This document shows positions 1 to 12,800 of a stretch of DNA of 64,000 nt, in pieces; position 1 is the first letter of the stretch, and each line of letters starts with the position of its first letter. The stretch is from NCBI GenBank assembly GCA_963576475.1, contig OY754972.1, positions 35,192,556 to 35,256,555 of the forward strand, read 5' to 3'. The stretch is from Molanna angustata. Lineage: Eukaryota > Arthropoda > Insecta > Trichoptera > Molannidae. A program made the position numbers and the translations under genes. The notes below the pieces were generated by a model. It did not search any database, was not told where the DNA came from, and saw only the letters and a program-made list of their open reading frames with translations.

Positions 1-112
1 TATGTGTTCATCCATACACATAAAATATATGCTGCAAAGCCTCTAAGTTGCTGTTTTTGACTTCAAAGTTGAAAAAAAGATACAATCCATCCATCACTGT
101 ATACGATTCTCT
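1..112 (-). mobile_element. HINE/DINE-1-like fragment, reverse orientation
   Basis: The reverse complement matches the block of the family that runs from the Cys-poor spacer (GAAGTCAAAAA, AACTTAGAGG, CAGCATATAT) to the terminal flank. It is cut by the window edge and stops about 20 bp before the next copy, which has the opposite orientation. Confidence 0.7.
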
Positions 113-134
113 CACACAGGACTTAAGTTAATAA

Positions 135-883
<749 letters not shown>

Positions 884-892
884 AATAATAAA

Positions 893-1050
893 AAAATAAT
901 CAATTTATATAGCGCGGTTTCATGATTAAGGATCATTTAAAGGGCGCTAATATTTTATGTTGCTCTACGAAACAATGCTGTTTTCAGTCCTTTAGAGAAA
1001 ATACTCCTGCTTTGTGCTGTGCATGCTCCTTTTTAATACTGTCGATTGAT
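893..1050 (-). mobile_element. LINE 3'-end fragment (same family as 40805-41035)
   Basis: This stretch shares with 40805-40960 the run from TTTATATAGCGC through AAGGGCGCT to CTTTAGAGAA. In the other copy the reverse strand encodes the carboxyl end of a LINE polyprotein. The reading frame is lost here. It abuts the 3' end of the upstream HINE copy. Confidence 0.55.
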
Positions 1051-1230
1051 CAAGAGAGATAAATTCTCTTGAAACAAGCGACCGTGTGACTTGTTAGTTG
1101 TGTATTGAGACTTGAGTATTGGTCTACTATAATATACCAGAAGCACGAAGAACATAATAAATAAATTGACTTATTCAAAATGTTCATAATATTGAACAAT
1201 TAATTTAAATATCTTTGAAACATAAAATAG

Positions 1231-2394
1231 AATGAAAGTTATTGATAAAATAACTAGTGATGAATGATTGACAAAAAAATTGGAGCTCCAAGACGATTTA
1301 TCTAGTTTACAACGTTATTGTGCGGAAAATCAATTGTTCTTAAATATGGAAAAATGTAATTACATAACATACTCTCGTAACCGTAATAAAATATTATTTA
1401 AATATAAAATCAATAATGAAGAACTGAATTATAAATCTGAAATCAGGAATTTAGGTATAATACTGGACGAAAAACTATCTTTCACTAATCATATTGAATA
1501 CAACTAAAGCATATAAAACCCTCGGATTCATATTTCGAAACACAAAACCTTTTCATAACTCTGACACGCTGCGTATATTATTTAATTCATTTATTAGAAG
1601 TTTACTGGAATTTAGATCGGTTTTATGGAATCCAAACTATGAAACACATATTAACGCAATAGAAAAACTTCAAAAAAAAATATATTAAGCAATTAAATTT
1701 TCGTAATAGATTACATTTCTCTAACTATCTTCAAGCTCTAAAACACCACAACACAAAACTACTGGAGACACGCAGATCAATCCAAGATATTTGTTTTCTA
1801 TATAAATTCATTAACGGTCTGGTCGACAGCACACCTCTTCTAAGCTCACTCTGTTTTCACTGTCCACTTAGAAGAAATAGAAACCAGTCTCTCTTTTACA
1901 CAGAATCTTCTAAAACCAACTATATCCTAAATTCTTAATTTAATAGAGCTTGTACTGGGTACAATAGAAATTGTTTGAGGGATCCGGAATTGTATATGTT
2001 TGCTTCAAGTTTTTATGTATTCAAAAAAAAAAATTGTGAATTTGTCGGTTATTTAATCTGTGCTGTCTTGTTGTGCACATCTTTAACTCTTTAACTTTTT
2101 AATTGTGCCCCTTTAACTTAATTTTAATTTATCATTATTCATACATTGAGACCACATGAGGTAAATCTGGGTAAATCATAATATGAGTTTCTAGTGGTCG
2201 ATGCTTCCCCCACTCCCCTCCCTACCTCTCTCCTTTCCCATCCTGTTTTCATAATTGTTAATTAATGTATATGTAGGTACTTAATATATATTTAGAATAC
2301 TATAATTGGCTACATAAAAATTATCTCTATATATTTGTATAAATCTTTATTGTATAGCTGTTGTATTCTATAAAATAAAATAAATAAAAAAAAA
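1231..2394 (+). mobile_element. 5'-truncated Jockey/CR1-like LINE, decayed
   Basis: Two overlapping frames (1268-1507 and 1494-1688) together encode the end of a non-LTR reverse transcriptase. They show the palm region after the catalytic box (LFLNMEKC, then RNLGIILDEKLSF) and the thumb (SFIRSLLEF, SVLWNPNYE, IEKLQKK). The frame shifts near 1500 and again near 1685. The carboxyl region is then readable with stops (INGLVDS and RRNRNQSLF), followed by an AT-rich 3' UTR and an A-rich tail at 2370-2394. A stop interrupts the frame near 1250, and the element is truncated before the YADD box. It is a dead copy in the same sense orientation as the window. Confidence 0.8.
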
Positions 2395-3440
2395 GGATCA
2401 AATATGAAAATTGACAATACAAAAGGCAGTTCGAAATTATTGACATGACCTTGTGAATGATAATCTTGAAAGACGGAACTTATAGAATCAAAATAAAGCG
2501 TGTGTTATTTTGAGAAGTAAATTTCCGTCCTCATCATATATTTTTCTAATAAATCCTACAAAATCATTGTGTGCATTGTGAATTGAGATGTATTTTAATG
2601 AATTCCATACCCAATCCAGAGTTGTCTGCATTCCAAGCGATGACCGGTATTCCGAGATAGCCGGCCAACTGAAGAAAGTACTGAGCAGATGCTGTGGAGC
2701 GTCCATATGATTCGTAATTCATCAGATAGAGAATTGCTGACACGTTCACAGAGAGGAACTCCTTGCACAATGAGTTCAAGATAGCTGTGAACAAAAATAA
2801 AATCATAAAATTAGATGATAAGTATAGGTATATTTTGCTTGTGTCTGTTGATGGAGGACGTGATTTCTAATAGAATTCTGTAGAAATATTAGTTTCGGCC
2901 AAAGCCAACACTACTCAGGTTTCAAAGTAGCCAATCGTTATTATTTGCTGTGGTGGGCTGTTAATTATTCAGCTTTCATACGAAAGTCTGGCGATCATGA
3001 GATTTTTCCCTACCACCACACTTTCTGCTTATGGGGATTTATAACGACCTCTTGCAAAACTCTTAAAAACATAAGAAGAGTCCTGGAGAACTCAAAAAAT
3101 GAACTCAAAACTGCACTTAATGTGTCGGACTTTGGACTTTTGACTTCTACATTATTTTAATTTCAAAGTTTTGCATCTTATATCTGTATTCATTCGCTTG
3201 ATTTTAGACGATTGATAAAACACACATTATGTTTTCCGCTTTAAACAATTAGGTATGGATTAATATCACATCTAATTTACTATTTCAGTGGACTTTCTTC
3301 AAAGGCTTCATCAAATGATTATACTTTAAAGACGAAATTTGTCGTTTGTAATTTACATTTCGTTATGTAATTTCTATGCAAATAAGCTGTAAAACAAATA
3401 TGCCTACTTGATTAAAAGAGTTAATCAGCAGGATATTATA
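2395..3440. other. Intronic sequence around exon 2, no recognised element
   Basis: Apart from exon 2 at 2611-2784 I recognise nothing here. A plus-strand open frame at 2945-3160 has no recognisable motif and is probably chance. Confidence 0.5.
2611..2784 (-). CDS. Nmdar2: NMDA receptor subunit 2 (Nmdar2-like), exon 2
   Basis: This exon is 174 nt: two bases completing a split Ala codon, 57 codons and one base. The acceptor is TTTTTGTTCACAG and the donor is TTGG|GTATGG, so both flanking introns are phase 1. The peptide contains the segments [32 protein letters not shown] and [14 protein letters not shown] [12 protein letters not shown] recognise these as the insect NMDAR2 amino-terminal (LIVBP-like) domain, which in this receptor contributes to allosteric regulation outside the membrane. 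No stop codon or frameshift interrupts it. The next exon should start with a base pair completing a G-initial codon and must lie beyond the left edge of the window, because nothing in 1-2610 continues the domain. Confidence 0.9.
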
Positions 3441-3444
3441 CTTA

Positions 3445-4985
3445 TCCAGCTGTCGATTTGTTCAAGATAATTTATTTCTCTTAACATATCGATATAGTTT
3501 CAAGCCAAGATACGCGAGATTTGTATGGCCAGACCAATACTTTATTGCTGTTTTTTTCAAGTTTGAAGTCACAAATAGAAACTAATGGCCAGTTTCATAA
3601 AAATTAAAGGAGACTTAATGTCGACTTTAAAATAAATTGCGTTTCATAACAACAAAATGTCACTTAAAGTTCACTTTAATTTAAAGTCCAGTATCATCGT
3701 ACTTTAGTCACTAAAGTCTTCTTTAAGAGCAGTTCATTTTTTTGCCACCAGAGTGTGCTGCAATATGACAAAATTTTCAAGTCAGTTCTTGTTGATGTCA
3801 ATATTTTCAATTGAATGTTGACGATCATGTGCATATTACTTACTAATATTCAATAGTTTTGTTATTATTTAAACATTTTTTTATAAATAATATAACAAAA
3901 TGATGTTTTCAAAATGAGATAATTAGAACGCATATATAGGAAATGAATCGACCACATGGAAGAGTAGAATTAAGGAGAATTTTTTGATAGGTTTTGTTCC
4001 ATAAACATGTCCTATACATCAATGATCTATTCAATGACAGAAATAACATATTATATGGTAGTAGACTGAATGATTTACCTATGCTATGAGTATATTTCCA
4101 TAGATTTTGATAGCAATATTGCCAACTTTCAGGTATTTTGGTGACATTTCTGCCTTTTACTAAAGTACGCGGCATTATTATTTATGAAACGCAACGACTT
4201 AAAGGCGACTTTAAATTTTTAAAGAACCTTTAACTAAAGGGTCCTTTTGCTGCTTTTTATGAAACTGGCTGTAAGTGTCTTCGCAGTAATATATGCAGTA
4301 ATATGTATAGATGACTCATAATTCGGAATGAACATTTAGTGTGTGTTTATGTGAGTGTCTGTGTGTGTGTCCGTCCTTATCCTTATAACTTTTAATCCGC
4401 TTAATGCACAGAGCCACAATTTAAAATAATATAGAAAGTTATAGGCCTACAAAACTTTAATACCCAAAATTTTGAATATATATTCCCGTCAGGGGTTATC
4501 AACATTTGAGTTCTTATTTAATTTTTCCATATAAAAACCATATAAGCTGAAAATTTGTAAGAAAAAAGTATAGAAAAATTTTATAGTTCAAAATAGTTTT
4601 TTTGTTAAAGTTCCAGGTAAACATTTTTTTATAGTAAATTACTTATATTTACATTTTTTTACAAATTATCGAAAAACGCTGAATCACTAGATAATTTAAT
4701 TTTCTATAAAAAAATATATAAAAATTACAGTAGTACTATTCAAAGTTTTTAAGAATTTTTCGTATAAGTTGAATTTAGTGACGATATCGTTTCATAGAAT
4801 TTATATGGCAGTATACACTACACAATATCTAGGGGGACTCTCAATAGTTTACATACTGACCTCCACAAAAAAAAGGAAAAAGGACTGACCTCCACACTAT
4901 CCTATCTTGACATGCATGTTTTGCAAAGAAAACAAAGTATCTAAAAATATTGATTAATTTGGATTTAAGAGTTTATTGTTTGGCA
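3445..4985 (+). mobile_element. HINE/DINE-1-like element, interrupted and 3'-truncated
   Basis: The 5' hairpin start (TCCAGCTGTCGATTTG) and conserved block are present to 3585. A MITE (3586-4271) is inserted there, and the element resumes with CTTCGCAGTAATATATG, the GT-rich spacer and the second block. Near 4985 the similarity to the family ends before the ATCGACAGTTGG subterminal repeat. The sequence then passes into a CCCTCATGGGGTAG motif that recurs in reverse near 34125. Confidence 0.75.
3586..4271. mobile_element. PIF/Harbinger-like MITE with TAA target duplication
   Basis: The ends are inverted copies of GCCAGTTTCATAAA, with longer imperfect complementarity inward (the ACTTTAAA and CGTTTCATAA blocks occur on both sides). 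The 3-bp direct repeat TAA flanks it at 3583-3585 and 4272-4274. A 3-bp TWA duplication with short terminal repeats fits the PIF/Harbinger superfamily. It lies inside a HINE copy, which dates it as younger. An 88-codon minus-strand frame inside has no motif I can name. Confidence 0.75.
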
Positions 4986-5221
4986 TCAGCATATTCAGCA
5001 TGTCCCTCATGGGGTAGTGAGAGAGAAACGGACGTCACATTTTTTTCTATGTTGACACACATTCATTTTAAAGTCGCTTTGTATTTGGAAGATTATGGTT
5101 TATTTTATTACATATTTTTTGTTAAAGCTTTTTTTAATATACCCATGTCTATTCATATTTTTGTCTTTCTAGATAACGCGTACTTTTCTTTTTATAAGAT
5201 CTTTAAAATCCATTACTGGAA

Positions 5222-5895
5222 AAAGTGTCCAAAATCGAGATCGCGGTAGAGATTTAAGAAGAACCTGAAAAAATAAAGGACATGGTGAGGTGGAATAGGT
5301 GTAGAAAAAGATATTGAAGAGACTATGTTGACAGAATCAACACTGACTCGCTTATACATATTGTTCAGTAGCCAATGAAATCCTCTTTGGCAGCCGTCTA
5401 TCAAGAATACCACCAAAGAGATCGAAGTACAGTTGCAACTTATCTCAGAAGGTATAGCTTGAATTATAGGTAACTACAGACAAAAATAGACAAAGAAACA
5501 GTTTCTTTCCTTCTATCATTCGTAAATGCTTTAATGAGGCGTGAAAAATTGTTCATTGTTGTCTTTTATAAACCGTCTATTTGTCTATTATATTGCGGCC
5601 AAAAATCTGTTCAAAGTTCCAGATTGAAGGTCCTATGTACTATCACAAGGAAGATGCTTAGATACAAAGTGCGCAACGAGGGTACACATAGTTGGACCAG
5701 TAAGATCGAGGATATCATACGACAGGCAGAGCCATGAGAAGATATTCGAGAGACCACATTAACATGATGGAGAGGTCCCGAACCATAATATATATTATAT
5801 TGCGGCCAAAAATATACCACCTGGACGTTGCTTTTCCGCCAAAGAAATGGAGGGACAGCTAGACGTCAGCTTCCCAGGACTTACTTTCAGAGTTA
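5222..5895 (+). mobile_element. RTE-like LINE 3' coding remnant, interrupted
   Basis: At 5276-5346 one frame reads DMVRWNRCRKRY, a stop, then RDYVDRIN. This matches MEDIVRWNRQRRRHWRDYVRR in the RTE-like copy at 42165-42347. The last family motif (KKWRDS, stop, TSASQDLL) appears only at 5835-5885, matching KRWRESWTSSSQDL. The 460 bp between them are foreign and contain a direct repeat (TATTATATTGCGGCC at 5587 and again near 5791), perhaps the mark of another insertion. Stops and frameshifts make it a pseudogene fragment. Confidence 0.65.
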
Positions 5896-5899
5896 TGGT

Positions 5900-6765
5900 T
5901 TAGTAATTAAGCTTGCTTTTGTTACTAGTGGATTATTATTTTTAAATATTTCGTAATCATTGAAAATCTGAACATTATTTAGGTACACCCACTCATATCG
6001 GGATCCCAAACAAAAAGAAACATCAGATACATTATGTTTCATTTCATTAAAACATACTTCTCTGAGATAATGTAAAAATTTTCGGTTGTGAAAATTGAAT
6101 TTTTGTCTCTCATTCTTGAGATGTACATTATGTACATAGACGTCATAATAATATTGTGTTCTTACATGTCTCTTTATTCGAAGATGGGTACTCCATTTTG
6201 TGTGTGTTGTTTGAGTGGTTGCGAAGCTTTGTTGGCGAAAGTCTTTATTACAAATGTAACCTTCTCCTTGTTGTCAAGCAAAACATCTATAGAGAACATT
6301 GTTAGATCTGGGGTAACGATGATGAACATTATAATATTAAGTGCGCGATTTCATGTTGATTCTGTGTCAGCCCGTTCCTTAAACGAAATAGCATATTCTC
6401 TATTTCTTATTAAAATGTAACTCATGTTTGATGAAAAGATGATTGTATTGCTTTTAAATCCTGAGAACCTATGTGGAAGTAGCTACACATCATCATTTGA
6501 TTAAATTTGTGCATGATTTAACTCTTATATTTTATCATCTGCTAATATAAAACTATCAGAGATAGTCCAAACTAAAAAAAGCTTCAAAAATATTATTTTG
6601 GTCTACACAACAACGAATCTCATTGACATTCACAGTATTCAAAACTCACCGAACCTATTAGAAATCGTAGTTATCAAACGCATCAATCTATCTTTGTTTT
6701 TGTATTAATTTACATTTCTGTTGTATTTTAATGTATTTCCTTACATTAATTAAAACATTCTTTAC
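5900..6765. other. Intronic sequence, nothing recognised
   Basis: A 110-codon plus frame at 6088-6420 is rich in hydrophobic residues but shows no motif, no supporting context and AT-rich base use like its surroundings. I do not call it a gene. Confidence 0.5.
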
Positions 6766-6769
6766 TTAA

Positions 6770-8272
6770 CCCGTTTTTTACCAAATTTTTTTTTTCATTT
6801 TTTCTTCCATATTATCTTAGGTTTTAGGAAAATAATATAAATGAGTTACGACATTTTTCGAATTGAAAAAGAAAAACTGACATTTTATTGATAATTTTCA
6901 TGATCCCCATTTGGGGCCGACGGTTAATGGCGTGTCATAATTTTGGTCTATGTTATCTTTTTATAATATGTAATGTAGTAGTTGTTGTAAGACTGTATGT
7001 TCATATTTAAACAAAATAAAATAATTATTAACTAATAACAAATGCAATATATAAAATAACGTGCTATGCCACTATTATACACATTCCACACGTAATCCTA
7101 CATCACATTTTATAGATTGTATTCTGACATTCTTTATACAAATCGCACATTTTCGCTGTTTTACAAAGTCCTCTCTAAATAATGCCTTGAATCTATAATA
7201 AACCAGAAATCTTTTGGTCCGACATTGAGTTTACTGTCAAATTGATCATCCTCCTGAAGTCCAACAATGGCATGTTGACATTATTTTCTATTGTATACAG
7301 TGCATGTGCATTTACAATTTTCATATAAATTGCGTTTGTAAAGAGATGAAAGTACCATTTCCATAATCATATTTTTATTCCGTACTTTTGTATATTCCAG
7401 TCCATCCTTTCAACTCCTCTCATGAACTTATTGTATTGATCTAGTGCATTTGGTTGAGGTATCGACACTTGTGTTCTGATCTAGACCATCTAGAAAGTTG
7501 ATTTGAGAGAACCATTACAATTTAATTATCTTTCCATTCCCTTTTGGCACTTTTTGGAGAAAGTAAATTGATTTTGGTTATTTAGAGGAGCACATAGCAC
7601 ACAGCTTACAATTGAATCTTGGATATCATCATCAAAGAGGAGTTCAAATATTTCTATGGGGATTTTCCCTCCAAATCATATTCAATCTACGCCTCTTGCA
7701 TTCATCACTGTTATTCTCATTATCTTCAAAATCACCTTCATCCATATAGTTCTCCATATTCTTTAATCATAAGATAATAGAGAAGAAGAAAATGTTTCAA
7801 TGATATAAAACTTTTGCTGCCCATAATGACACTGAAATACAAACGAACATTTTGTTACATATACCTACTAAAATACATGGCATTTACCGTGAGCCCCAAT
7901 TGGGGCTCGTTTTGTTTTTTTAAAAAAAAATAACCTTATATGTTTTTTACAATTAGAATTATGAATACCTTACTCATAACACATGTATGTATTACTTTCA
8001 TATGAAAAAAGCAAATATTTCAGTTATTTATTGTTCAAAAATCACACATAAATTTGATAAATGAAATATCGAGCAATTTACCAATAAAATTCAACTTTAA
8101 TTATTAATATTTACATAAAATAATAACGAAATTTTACAACATATATTTCTACGTAAAGAAGCACACTTTGTTAATGGTACATAATCTCAAAATATTTAAA
8201 AACTGTCAAGTTGGTGTTTTTAGAAGAATAAAAAGAAGCGATCCCCAAATGGGGCCCACGGTAAAAAACCGG
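6770..8272 (-). mobile_element. Internally deleted piggyBac-like transposon
   Basis: TTAA target duplications flank it at 6766-6769 and 8273-8276. The terminal inverted repeats are CCCGTTTTTTACC on the left and, on the opposite strand, CCGGTTTTTTACC on the right. Subterminal palindromic blocks of the form CCCCA..TTGGGG occur at about 6904, 7891 and 8239. Transposase remains lie on the minus strand between the ends. TTAA plus CC-starting repeats is diagnostic for piggyBac. Confidence 0.88.
7075..7757 (-). pseudogene. piggyBac-like transposase remnant
   Basis: Read on the minus strand from an ATG at 7757, an acidic start (MENYMDEGDFEDNE) is followed after a frameshift by PIEIFELLFDDDIQ, the conserved beginning of the piggyBac core. 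After a deletion of most of the catalytic domain the frame resumes with LNQMH-like text, YNKFMRGVERMDW (counterpart of the YNxxMGGVDxxD motif), VNAHALYTIE and LLDFRRM. It ends with the cysteine-rich tail CAICIKN, KCDVGLRVEC and a stop at 7075. The first and third catalytic regions are absent and several stops are present, so the product is dead. Any mobilisation would need a transposase from elsewhere. Confidence 0.85.
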
Positions 8273-8279
8273 TTAATAT

Positions 8280-8790
8280 TGCGATAGTTAAACCCTGTTG
8301 ATTGTTAATATTTTAAGCACTCGTTAAATATTGTAATACTTTTGTTCTGCAATTGTATGTGTCTCAATAAAGCAACAAATAAACAAGTTATCAATGGTCA
8401 TTATTTACTCACGATAAAATTTCAGTTTATTTTTTGTTGTTGTTGTTCATTCTAGTAACGTCTAAAATGGCTCATTGCATTAGCCGTTTATATATTGGAT
8501 GGTAGTGGAAGTAGTGGTGCTTGCCGTTTATGAAAGTTTTAACACTTGGGTACCTACATTATATTTCAAAATACAAATGCCTAGGATATAATATGTACGT
8601 AAACTTTGAAGAAATATCAAATAAACTGAAATATATAAATTAGACGTAGGCTAAGTGCATTACTTTTAGAATATAATTTAAAGTAGGTAGAGTAATTAAA
8701 CACTTTTTGTTTCGAAGGAATACATACTAAATTTAATTGAAAAACTTTTTTCTATTCCACGTATCGCTATTTATTCAATAGTTTATATTT
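8280..8790. other. Spacer between piggyBac and Gypsy elements
   Basis: AT-rich sequence with a TTGTTG run near 8437. I recognise no gene or element. The true left end of the Gypsy long terminal repeat may lie in its last part. Confidence 0.4.
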
Positions 8791-8937
8791 CGTTTGGTGG
8801 CACAGACACACACTTACCAACATTTTGTGGAATTTATCAATGTTGAAAAAGGTTCAAAGGAATTACAGATTAAATTTCGGGCTAGTCTTTGTGAAGATAC
8901 TTATGTGGGGATTGAGGAAGCAAGCCCCTCTGGCTTG

Positions 8938-9062
8938 CCTATATATATCCCCACCAACGACGAGCCAAGTCAGTTCTCTCGGGCCGTCGTATAATAAACA
9001 TCAATTAATCAGAACACGCTTATTATTTATCTCCACCAAATAGGTATAATAAAACCCTAAAG
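8938..9062 (+). promoter_or_regulatory. Left terminal-repeat promoter region of Gypsy element
   Basis: A TATA-like tract (TATATATCC, about 8940) is followed about 30 nt downstream by an initiator-like TCAGTTC (about 8970) and then by AATAAA (about 8993). This is the U3-R-U5 order expected just before the primer site. The left boundary of the repeat is not resolved. Confidence 0.45.
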
Positions 9063-9078
9063 TGGTGAACCCGACGTG
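9063..9078 (+). other. Primer binding site, tRNA-Trp-like
   Basis: TGGTGAACCCGACGTG matches the complement of an animal tRNA-Trp 3' end, as I remember it, at 15 of 16 positions. The CsRn1 clade is known for tRNA-Trp priming. Confidence 0.7.
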
Positions 9079-9404
9079 CCATGTAATTCGACGAATCCGT
9101 CTCGTGGGAAGTTGAGTTGATAACAGACTCTTGCACATTTTCTTATCCTCCGCCCACGGGAATTGCAATGCGATCACATTTCGAACACATCCGTCGCGAA
9201 TCGTGAGAATGCAATGTGATATTCGCCCGATACATGAGAACTCAAAAGTGCTGACTGAATCTTATCTTCTAAATAGATAACTTTAACACGTGTGAACAAA
9301 TAACTATAAAATGCATTAGTGAAACATACTCTATCTTTTCATCGCGTATTTTTCCTGTGATAAGATTCAGTAACTTGATTTGTGTTTATTGAAGTAAAAA
9401 TTTT

Positions 9405-9836
9405 TTCAATCCACGCCGCAATCCGCGTACAATCCGCGCCGTCCTGGCAGTCTGCGACGCTACAGACCTCAACAAACTATCAGAAATCGCAGACAAGATC
9501 TATGACACATCATATATTCAACCTGAAGTGGCCGAGTTAAAACCATCCACATCAAAACAACCGATGATGGAGGATCTAGTTCGCACGCTACAGCTCCTGC
9601 AGTTGGAAGTAGCGTCCCTAAGAAGTGAACAAACCAGCAGAAGCAGACCCCAATGGCGTCAACGCTCACGCTCGCGCTCACGTACTCACTCACACTCACG
9701 ACGCAACTTCAATCAGTACCAACAGAAAAACACACCAGGCCCAAGAAATGCAGGGATGTGTTGGTACCACGGCCGTTTCGGCAATTCCGCCACCAAATGC
9801 CAATCCCCATGCGATTTTAAAAAACCGGAAAACTAG
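9405..9836 (+). pseudogene. Gag remnant: capsid end and CHCC nucleocapsid
   Basis: The frame starts in the end of a capsid domain (RAVLAVCDATDLNKLSEIAD) and runs through a Ser/Arg-rich linker. It then reaches a zinc finger of spacing C-x2-H-x9-C-x3-C (CWYH...C...C) and stops at 9834-9836. This CHCC finger, in place of the usual CCHC, is the hallmark of the CsRn1/Kabuki group. The start codon and most of matrix and capsid are absent between the leader and 9405, so this copy cannot make complete Gag. In its last codons a run of six As (9819-9824) sits where the pol frame opens. Confidence 0.75.
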
Positions 9837-12800
9837 AAACGGCGCCGACCATTGAGGCAGTCGGCGTCGAATATACATCTCGCCTCTGTGTCTCCGATAG
9901 AACAAGTCGGACACAATTTTTGGTCGACACAGGCGCAGATATATCCGTCTTGTCTAAACATAGATTTTCCGCCACCGTTCCGTCCGAGTACAAATTGTAC
10001 GCAGCGAACGGAACCAAAATTAACACATATGGTGCAAGAGCCATGGTGCTTGACTTTGGATTACGACGACCTTTCCGCTGGACATTCATCATTGCAGACG
10101 TTAAAAAATCTATAATTGGAGCCGATTTTTTAAGGGCTAATCAAATTCTGGTCGACCTACACGGTCGTAAACTCATCGACAAAGTGACAACATTGTCCAC
10201 CAAAACGTCAGTATCCAACTTTTCCAGCAACAAAATTTACGCCGTGGACATCACTGACCCATTCCACCAAATCTTGCAAAAATATCCGAGCATTACTAGG
10301 CCCGATATTTTCAAAGAAGCACCCAAACACAATGTTTATCATCATATCCCCACTACGGGACCACCAGTCTATGAAAAGGTGCGTCCTCTGAATCCTGCTA
10401 AATACAAAGCAGCAAAGGCAGAATTTGAAAAAATGATGGAGATGGGAATATGTAGACCGTCCAAAAGCCCGTGGGCGAACCCGCTCCACGTTGTAAACAA
10501 AGTGTCAGGTGACATCCGTCCGTGTGGGGACTATCGCAGGCTGAATGCGATAACTACACCAGATCGGTATCCGATTCCACGCTTACTCGATTTCACTTAC
10601 ATCTTGAGTGGAAAACACATGTTCTCAAAGTTAGATTTATGTAGGGCATATCACCAAATACCTATAGCCCCGGAAGACATACCCAAAACAGCGATTATTA
10701 CACCTTTCGGGCTTTTCGAGTTCGTCAAAATGAACTATGGTTTACGCTGCGCAGGACAAACTTTCCAACGTTTTCTAAACAATATTTTCCAAGGGTTAAA
10801 TTTTATTTTCATATACCTTGACGACATTTTAATAGCTTCGAAAGACGAAGAAGAGCACATTCAGCATCTTCATCAAGTGCTCAAACGTTTAGAAGAAAAC
10901 GGGTTAAATATCAATACTCACAAATGTGTTTTCGGTAAAACAGAGTTAGCTTTCCTGGGTTATCACATCAGCGCCAACGGAATAACTCCAACCGAAGAGA
11001 AAGTAAAAGCGATCATCGATTTTCCACGTCCTGCAACCATAGAAGAGCTACGTAGGTTTCTCGGAATGATGAATTTTTATCGCAGCTCCATTCCACAAGC
11101 AGCACACCTACAAAGCGAGCTAAATGTTTTCCTTCATAACAGCAAAAGGAAGGACAGGACTCCTGTTCCCTGGACGGAAGCAGCCGTGCAAGCTTTCGAA
11201 CAATGTAAGGAAAGCCTAAAAAAAACCGCTATGCTAGCTCACCCTGAAGAGAACGCCCAACTGGCACTCATGACAGACGCCTCAGACTCGTGTGTTGGAA
11301 GCACTCTGCAACAGCGCGTGAACAACCAATGGCAACCACTGGGATTTTTCTCAAAGAAGCTGAGTGAAACCCAAAAACGATACAGCACGTACGACAGAGA
11401 ACTGCTAGCAATTTATATGTCAATCAAACATTTCAGAAACATGGTAGAGGGTCGAGATCTTGTCGTCTACACAGATCATAAACCACTCACTTTTGCCCTG
11501 ACCAAAAAAATATCACCTTCTGACACGCCTCGAAGGTTGAGAAACCTAGATTTCATCGCTCAATTCTGTACCGAGATTAAATACATCGAAGGACAGTTAA
11601 ATACAGTGGCCGATACGTTATCTCGAATTCAAGAAATATACGCACCCACACTTTTCAATAACAAAGAGATCGCTGATTCACAGAAATGCGACGAAGAATT
11701 ATCAGCTCTAAAGAAGCAGAACAATCTGCAGCTTAAATTAATAACAATGCCCGAATCAAATATAAAACTAGCGTTTGAAGTTTCATCTGACTCAGCGAGA
11801 TTATATTTACCTCCTAAGTTTAGGAAAATCGCCTTTGACTCACTGCATAACATGAGTCACCCTGGTAACAATGCTACGAAGCGTTTAATTACACAACGTT
11901 ATTTCTGGGCCAACATGAATAAAGATATTACGCAGTGGACTAAATGTTGCATTCAATGCCAAAAAAGCAAGATAAGCCGACACACCATATCTCCACTAGG
12001 GAATTTTCCTGAGGTCAGTCGTTTCGAGCACCTACATTTAGACATCATCGGGCCTTTACCCACATCCTCAGACAATCGGTACTGCGTCACAATGGTAGAT
12101 CGAGAAACCTCATGGCCTGAGACTGTACCAGTCAGAGACATAACAGCAGAGACCGTCGCAAATGCTCTCGTAACACATTGGATCTCTAGATTCGGCTGCC
12201 CAGCATACATCACAACTGATCAAGGGCGACAATTCGAATCAGACCTATTTCAGCAACTCACCAAGACGTTCGGCATTGAGAGAAGGAGGACTACCGCATA
12301 CAATCCCAAAGCGAACGGGAAGGTTGAAAGGTACCACCGTACGCTGAAGGCTGCCATCAAGGCAAAATGCGAAGAAAACACTCACTGGGCTCAAGAACTA
12401 CCCATCATATTGTTAGGGTTACGCTCCGCTCTCAAACAAGACACTGGGTACAGCCCAGCACAGATGGTCTACGGCGCATCGCCGAGGCTACCTGGTGATA
12501 TTTTTGTGCCATCAAGGCCAAAAATTAATAACACCAGTTTCACAAACTCACTCATCAATTACCTGTCTAACGTTTCTTCCTCATCTGAAAGACATCCTGC
12601 CACTTCCAGGACCACTTTCAAATCCCCAGACCTAGAGACAACCTCTCATGTCTTTCTGAGGAAAGAGGTAAAGAAACCTTTAACGCCTCCATACGAAGGT
12701 CCTTACCGAGTCTTGGAACGGCACCCAAAATTTTTCAAAATTCAAACACCCTCAAGAGTTGTCACCGTCTCTATTGATCGTCTGAAACCTGCCTACATGT

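Noticed and set aside
2488..2706. Extension of receptor exon 2 leftwards
   Set aside because: A good donor (GTATGG) ends the conserved peptide at 2611, and the residues after it are not receptor-like.
6088..6420. 110-codon frame as a membrane protein
   Set aside because: The hydrophobicity follows from AT-rich sequence. There is no motif or conservation evidence.
9920..9922. Start codon of the Gypsy pol frame
   Set aside because: The codon is TTG (Leu) within the protease motif. The frame is open further upstream to 9821 and is expressed by frameshift rather than by its own start.
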